A stretch of DNA of 9,978 nucleotides from Rhodospirillales bacterium. GTDB lineage: Bacteria > Pseudomonadota > Alphaproteobacteria > Acetobacterales > Acetobacteraceae. The position numbers were made by a program, and so were the translations under genes. This document shows, piece after piece, positions 7,253-9,978 of this stretch; position 1 is the stretch's first letter; each line of letters opens with the position of its first letter. Below the pieces are notes generated by a model. It saw only the letters and a list, made by a program, of their open reading frames with translations. It was not told the DNA's origin and did no database searches. The stretch is taken from positions 1 to 9,978 of the forward strand of contig JAGWIL010000045.1 of NCBI GenBank assembly GCA_028866335.1. Direction: 5' to 3'.

Positions 7253-7344
7253 ATGAAACTTTTAAAAGTATGAACCCGTTAGAAATACACATTGCACTGT
7301 TATTATTTATTCTCGCAGACAAGTTAAGTCTGCGTTGTCTCTGA
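7253..7344 (+). CDS. Doubtful pair of coupled mini-ORFs (6 and 24 codons)
   Basis: An ATG at 7253 is preceded by GAGG (7241-7244) 8 nt upstream and encodes only MKLLKV before TGA at 7271-7273. That stop overlaps a second ATG at 7270 (ATGA), which opens a 24-residue frame ending at 7342-7344. The second peptide, MNPLEIHIALLLFILADKLS plus RCL-type end, has a short hydrophobic stretch. The start-stop overlap suggests coupling, but frames this short arise easily by chance in A/T-rich DNA. I record it because it continues a chain of tiny hydrophobic ORFs behind cydX. Confidence 0.2.
7314..7334 (+). repeat. Small hairpin, 7-bp stem
   Basis: CGCAGAC (7314-7320) pairs with GTCTGCG (7328-7334) around a 7-nt loop AAGTTAA. 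The bases after it (TTGTCTCTGACG) do not form a T-tract, so it is not a convincing intrinsic terminator. It lies 72 nt after the last good ORF of the cyd operon and might mark the mRNA 3' end or protect it. Confidence 0.4.
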
Positions 7345-7416
7345 CGCAAAATTTTATGTCTTTCTGAGGCGCATCAATGGTTGATATCAGTATCTCTGTC
7401 GATTTTTGGGCGTCAT

Positions 7417-7479
7417 TGGCAAGCCCCCGATGATTGGTCCAACTCATATGTAGTTGGACCAATCATCGGGGGCTTGCCA
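7417..7479. repeat. Perfect 28-bp inverted repeat with 7-nt loop
   Basis: The left arm 7417-7444 (starting TGGCAAGCCCCCGATG and ending TTGGTCCAACT) is the exact reverse complement of the right arm 7452-7479 (starting AGTTGGACCAAT and ending GGGGGCTTGCCA). The 7-nt loop is CATATGT. Perfect pairing over 28 bp is far beyond an ordinary terminator stem. No T-tract follows directly on either strand; the nearest plus-strand TTTTT is at 7493-7497, 14 nt away. The heptamer GATTTTT occurs on both sides (7401-7407 and 7491-7497), possibly by chance. Candidates are a fold-back mobile element or fused insertion-sequence ends, an unusual bidirectional terminator between the converging operons, or a structured RNA. 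The repeat itself is certain; its nature is not. Confidence 0.9.
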
Positions 7480-7603
7480 TTACTCTTACAGATTTTTCTC
7501 ATGGATTGCGTTCGGAGATTATGAATCATAGCCGTTGATCAGCCTCTCCGACGGTGGATCAAAATGGTTTAGGGAAAAATAATTCTCGGTAGGGAGGAGT
7601 GCG

Positions 7604-7750
7604 ATGATGAGAAGCATCTGGCTGCCCTCAATATCGCTCTGGGCTAATCCAAAGGTATCTGTGATGCCCAGGGGACACAAAGATCGGAAGCATCTGGCCA
7701 GTGCCCTGCAACGCCATCGGCGTAGGCAGGTTGCATCCGGTGATGGATAA
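7604..7750 (+). CDS. Doubtful 48-aa ORF with a strong Shine-Dalgarno
   Basis: AGGGAGGAG at 7591-7599 is one of the strongest ribosome-binding sites in the window. It lies 4 nt before ATG 7604 and 7 nt before the in-frame ATG 7607. The frame runs 48 codons to TAA 7748-7750. The peptide starts MMRSIWLPSISLWANPK, and its second half is basic (RGHKDRKHLASALQRHRRRQ). I recognise no family. It lies in a stretch that looks like insertion-sequence debris, so the site may be fortuitous. Confidence 0.22.
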   Translation: MMRSIWLPSISLWANPKVSVMPRGHKDRKHLASALQRHRRRQVASGDG

Positions 7751-7755
7751 CGCGA

Positions 7756-7815
7756 CGTCGCTCGGCGAATGTCGCGCACCACCGCTTCGGCGGTTGGCTT
7801 TGAATCCTCCTTTAT
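7756..7815 (-). pseudogene. Fragment resembling the N-terminus of an IS3-family OrfA
   Basis: On the minus strand the frame 7815-7756 reads IKEDSKPTAEAVVRDIRRAT. The part AEAVVRDIRRAT strongly resembles the start of a common IS3-family OrfA type (xxEAVVRDIRRATRR..., followed in intact copies by SAEEKIRIVL). Here the resemblance stops after about 18 residues, an upstream in-frame stop is at 7818-7816, and no ATG is available. It is therefore at best a decayed remnant. The match is from memory and short. Confidence 0.4.
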
Positions 7816-7929
7816 TCAAGATACCAATCTGTCTCAAGGGCGCTGACGAGGGCAATTGCCATCGCCAAGGAGAGCCTATTAAAAACCGTCGCGGATATTT
7901 TCAAAGTTCGTTGTTCAAATTTGGGTACT
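7804..7929 (+). pseudogene. Possible transposase-type HTH fragment, next to the OrfA-like remnant
   Basis: The plus-strand frame from 7804 (after TGA 7801-7803) includes RALTRAIAIAKESLLKTVAD followed by IFKVRCSNL. Its spacing and pattern resemble the N-terminal helix-turn-helix of some IS3-type OrfB proteins (alanine-rich helix, KTVAxxFxVxxSNL). There is no start codon with a Shine-Dalgarno, and the frame runs on into the antisense 3' end of the flavoprotein gene. I infer a remnant; it may be a chance open frame. Confidence 0.22.
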
Positions 7930-9072
7930 TTATGTGAAGTCTCCCATGCGCCGCAGCCGCAGGAAATCGATGTTATGGGGCGTTGTGCCGTCGCCGGTAG
8001 CGAGATCGGCGAGAATTTCACCGATGACGCTACAGAATTTATAACCATGGCCTGAACATGGCGAGGCTAACACGATTTGTGGATGCGCCGGGTGATGATC
8101 CAGGATAAAATGCTCATCCGGCGTGTTGGTAAAGGTACAGGCGCGCAACGCCATAGTGGCACCGCTGCCGGATGGAAAGTAGCGTTCACTAAACTGTCGC
8201 AGCAAGGCTTCATCCACGCTGTCGGGCTCGCGCTGCGACCCAGGACCAACGCCGGTTTCGTTTCTGTGATGATAGCGGCCAAACTTGAAGCCTGGGACTT
8301 CATAAACCGGAAAGCCATAATATCGTCCCTCTTCAACCTGTAAATTGAAGACAGGGAAGCGGTCAGTGGTAAATAAATCCGGACGCAATGGCTGCAACCA
8401 TGCCAGCACCTGGCGCTCCGGTACAGCAAGGGGTGCCAGGTTGGAGACAAGCTCGCCCATCCAGGCCCCAGCGGTCAGGATCAGGCGGCCAGCCCGGTAG
8501 TTTGCTTTTTCAGTAATGACGTTCACGCCTTCACCGCCTGGGTCTGCTTCCCAACGCAATACACGCTCGCGGGCACGGATCTCCGCACCCAGAGACTGCG
8601 CCATCTCTACATGCGTGATGATGGCTCGCTCGCTGGCAATCAGCCCGCCCTGCGGCTGGAACACGGCCCGGTGCGCTTCCGGCAGGCGATATCCGGGGAA
8701 GCGTGCATTTACCTCGGTGCCTTTGAGGACTTCATGGGTAAGCCCGTGCAGCCGGGCGGATTCCAATGCCCCTTGAAAAAGCTGGTCATCCTCGGCGCTG
8801 GCGTCGATCGAGCCGGTTGTGACCAGTAATTCGCGCCCGCTCGCGGCTTCCGCTTCGTGCCACAGCGCATAGGCGCGGTGGAGCAGCGGAACATAGGCCG
8901 GGTTTTCATAATAGGGCAGCCGAATGATGCGGCTGATACCGTGCGAGGAGCCCATTGCATGTGGAATATCAAACTGCTCCAGCCCCAGCACGCGCTGGCC
9001 GCGGCGTGCCAATTGCCAAGCTGCGGCGCTGCCCATGCCGCCAACCCCGATGATGATGACATCGTAAATCAT
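7930..9072 (-). CDS. FAD-dependent amine oxidase of the sarcosine / N-methyltryptophan oxidase family
   Basis: This 380-residue flavoprotein matches monomeric sarcosine oxidase (MSOX) in size and layout. The FAD-binding Rossmann fold opens with GVGGMG (9-14), with Glu32 at the end of strand 2. Key MSOX positions are present: SSHGISRIIR with His44, Arg48 and Arg51 (H45, R49, R52), Lys263 in GFKFG (K265, O2 activation), Cys312 in RACTFTNTPDEHF (C315, covalent flavin link), and Lys345 in SGHGYKF (K348). Arg51 plus Lys345 form the substrate carboxylate clamp, so the substrate is probably an amino acid or N-methyl amino acid, oxidised with O2 to an imine and H2O2. The H269 region is shifted (GRYHH, 265-269), so specificity is uncertain. 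The start is fixed by an in-frame TAG immediately upstream. It lies 41 nt after the SDR gene, most likely in one operon. Confidence 0.87.
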   Translation of the reverse strand: MIYDVIIIGVGGMGSAAAWQLARRGQRVLGLEQFDIPHAMGSSHGISRIIRLPYYENPAYVPLLHRAYALWHEAEAASGRELLVTTGSIDASAEDDQLFQGALESARLHGLTHEVLKGTEVNARFPGYRLPEAHRAVFQPQGGLIASERAIITHVEMAQSLGAEIRARERVLRWEADPGGEGVNVITEKANYRAGRLILTAGAWMGELVSNLAPLAVPERQVLAWLQPLRPDLFTTDRFPVFNLQVEEGRYYGFPVYEVPGFKFGRYHHRNETGVGPGSQREPDSVDEALLRQFSERYFPSGSGATMALRACTFTNTPDEHFILDHHPAHPQIVLASPCSGHGYKFCSVIGEILADLATGDGTTPHNIDFLRLRRMGDFT

Positions 9073-9113
9073 CTATTCCATCTCACGCCCTGCTCGCATT
9101 ATTGTCGCATCGC

Positions 9114-9866
9114 TTAAATAGCGGTGAAGCCATTATCCACGAATAAATGGGTGCCGTTGACAAAAGAGCTATCGTTTGAGGCCAGGAACAAGGCGGCTCG
9201 CGCAACCTCCTCAGGCTCGCATATTCTGCCCTGTTGCGCGGCCAAAGCTGCTTCGGAAACGTCTACGCCGAGAGCCTGTAGTTCTTTCACCTCGCGCAAA
9301 CCGTGCGGGGTGCGGATAAAGCCGGGGCAGACGGCGTTGCAGCGTATGTTACGGTCACGGAATTCCACCGCAATGGCGCGAGCAAACATATGGCACGCGC
9401 CTTTTGTAGTGTCGTAAAGCACCTCCATGGGGGTTGCCGCCACGGCGGAGATGGAGGAGGTGCAGATAATCGAGCCACCGCCTGAGGCGATCATACCGGG
9501 AAGGACCGCGCGCGTGACGAGGAACATGCTTTTAACGTTCACCGCCATCAGCCAGTCCCATTCGGACGTGCTTGTCTCCAGGAACGGTTTTACCACCAAG
9601 GTTCCTGCATGATTGAATAACACCTGCGCCGGGCCGAGCGCCGCAGTGAGAGTCTTCACCGCGGTATTGACCTCGGTCTCGTCCGCCACGTCGGCGCGGG
9701 CAAAAATTGCCCCTGTTTCCGCCGCAAGGGCGGTGCCGGCGGCCTCATCGCGGTCGATGAAGCCAACTTGCGCCCCTTCGGCTATGAACAGGCGAACGGC
9801 GGCGGCGCCACAGCCACCAGCGCCACCGGTCACGATGGCAGTTTTGCCTGCCAGCCTGCCGCTCAT
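9114..9866 (-). CDS. Short-chain dehydrogenase/reductase (classical SDR), probably NAD-dependent
   Basis: This 250-residue soluble oxidoreductase is typical of classical SDRs. It has the TGxxxGxG cofactor motif at 13-20 (TGGAGGCG), Asp38 at the end of strand 2 (favouring NAD over NADP), NHAG at 85-88 (a variant of NNAG), and the catalytic set Asn110, Ser138, Tyr151 and Lys155 (YDTTK). PG at 181-182 precedes the substrate loop. The C-terminal FVDNG motif is also normal for the family. Translation starts at ATG 9866 with GGGAG at 9880-9876, 9 nt upstream, and only 1 nt separates it from the preceding stop (TAATATG), so it is tightly coupled to the upstream gene. The substrate cannot be read from sequence; the context suggests an alcohol or carbonyl intermediate in catabolism of the compound imported and oxidised by its neighbours. 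Confidence 0.9.
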   Translation of the reverse strand: MSGRLAGKTAIVTGGAGGCGAAAVRLFIAEGAQVGFIDRDEAAGTALAAETGAIFARADVADETEVNTAVKTLTAALGPAQVLFNHAGTLVVKPFLETSTSEWDWLMAVNVKSMFLVTRAVLPGMIASGGGSIICTSSISAVAATPMEVLYDTTKGACHMFARAIAVEFRDRNIRCNAVCPGFIRTPHGLREVKELQALGVDVSEAALAAQQGRICEPEEVARAALFLASNDSSFVNGTHLFVDNGFTAI

Positions 9867-9867
9867 A

Positions 9868-9978
9868 TTAAGTTTCTCCCACAGCGGCTTCCGCTGCTTC
9901 GATCTCGATTTGGCGCTGCTTGACCATCTCGCCCATTGGCGGCCCTTTGAACCGCCGCCGCTCCAACCCGAACCAGAC
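9868..9978 (-). CDS. C-terminal end of a probable membrane transporter (partial)
   Basis: Only the last 36 codons are inside the window, ending at TAA 9870-9868. They read VWFGLERRRFKGPPMGEMVK, then a charged tail ending in AAVGET. A hydrophobic edge (VWFGL) followed by ERRRFKGPP and a short cytoplasmic tail resembles the C-termini of amino-acid permeases of the APC superfamily, as far as I recall them. This is a weak identification from a short segment; another transporter class or an unrelated protein is possible. The stop lies 1 nt before the SDR start, so the two genes share an operon. Confidence 0.45.
   Translation of the reverse strand, partial: VWFGLERRRFKGPPMGEMVKQRQIEIEAAEAAVGET

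Larger units (their letters stand above)
7243..7929. other. 687-nt convergent intergenic region without a convincing gene
   Basis: This region separates the plus-strand cyd operon from the minus-strand catabolic operon. The first part, to about 7416, is A/T-rich with the small hairpin and mini-ORFs. The middle carries the perfect 28-bp palindrome. The last part, about 7500-7929, is more G+C-rich, has short broken frames on both strands and contains pieces resembling IS3-family transposase genes. An 11-bp direct repeat, GAAGCATCTGG, occurs at 7611-7621 and 7687-7697. A tetraloop hairpin ACCGC-TTCG-GCGGT sits at 7781-7794. I see no tRNA, CRISPR or canonical intrinsic terminator. Confidence 0.6.

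Noticed and set aside
7417..7497. Palindrome as an ordinary rho-independent terminator
   Set aside because: The TTTTT is 14 nt from the stem, not adjacent, and the stem is far longer than usual. A terminator role remains possible but is not supported by the canonical pattern.
7401..7497. GATTTTT flanking repeats as target-site duplication of an 83-bp element
   Set aside because: The bases just inside the two copies (GGGCGTCAT and TTACTCTTACA) are not inverted repeats, so the repeats are probably chance T-runs.
7687..7697. 11-bp direct repeat GAAGCATCTGG (other copy 7611-7621)
   Set aside because: Only two short copies with unrelated flanks; no array and no CRISPR-like spacing.

Overview
The window is a piece of a proteobacterial chromosome with moderate to moderately high G+C. 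The gene order (cydD-cydC-cydA-cydB-cydX in one direction, an FNR/Anr-type operator at each cyd promoter, a divergent CBS-domain gene) suggests a Gram-negative bacterium that meets low oxygen. An alphaproteobacterium is my best guess, but no rRNA or other marker is present, so the taxonomy is inference.

Layout. 1-194 (minus): start of a CBS-domain protein cut by the window edge. 195-468: divergent intergenic region with two FNR-like boxes (248-261 and 348-361) and a hairpin that contains the Shine-Dalgarno of the CBS gene. 469-3899 (plus): cydD and cydC, overlapping by 13 nt. 3900-4184: intergenic region with a third FNR-like box (3958-3971), a well-placed -10 element and a long leader. 4185-7143 (plus): cydA, cydB and an unusually long cydX. 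7144-7242: a 32-residue single-TM ORF that begins on the base after the cydX stop, in the same frame, with its own Shine-Dalgarno. 7243-7929: 687 nt without a convincing gene. It holds a perfect 28-bp inverted repeat with a 7-nt loop, a few doubtful mini-ORFs and probable insertion-sequence debris. 7930-9978 (minus): an apparent catabolic operon read from the right edge inward: the C-terminal end of a probable permease, an SDR dehydrogenase, and a sarcosine oxidase-like flavoprotein.

How the genes work together. CydA, CydB and CydX form the cytochrome bd quinol oxidase, a high-affinity terminal oxidase. CydDC is the heterodimeric ABC transporter needed to assemble its haems. Three operators of the form TTGA(C/G)-N4-ATCAA put cydDC, cydAB and probably the CBS gene under one oxygen-sensing regulator. 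The minus-strand operon is functionally separate: it appears to take up and oxidise an amino acid or N-methylated amino acid, with the flavoenzyme producing H2O2.

The least ordinary elements are the cydX gene, whose N-terminal extension looks like a signal peptide; the uncharacterised 32-aa ORF directly after it; and the perfect palindrome downstream.
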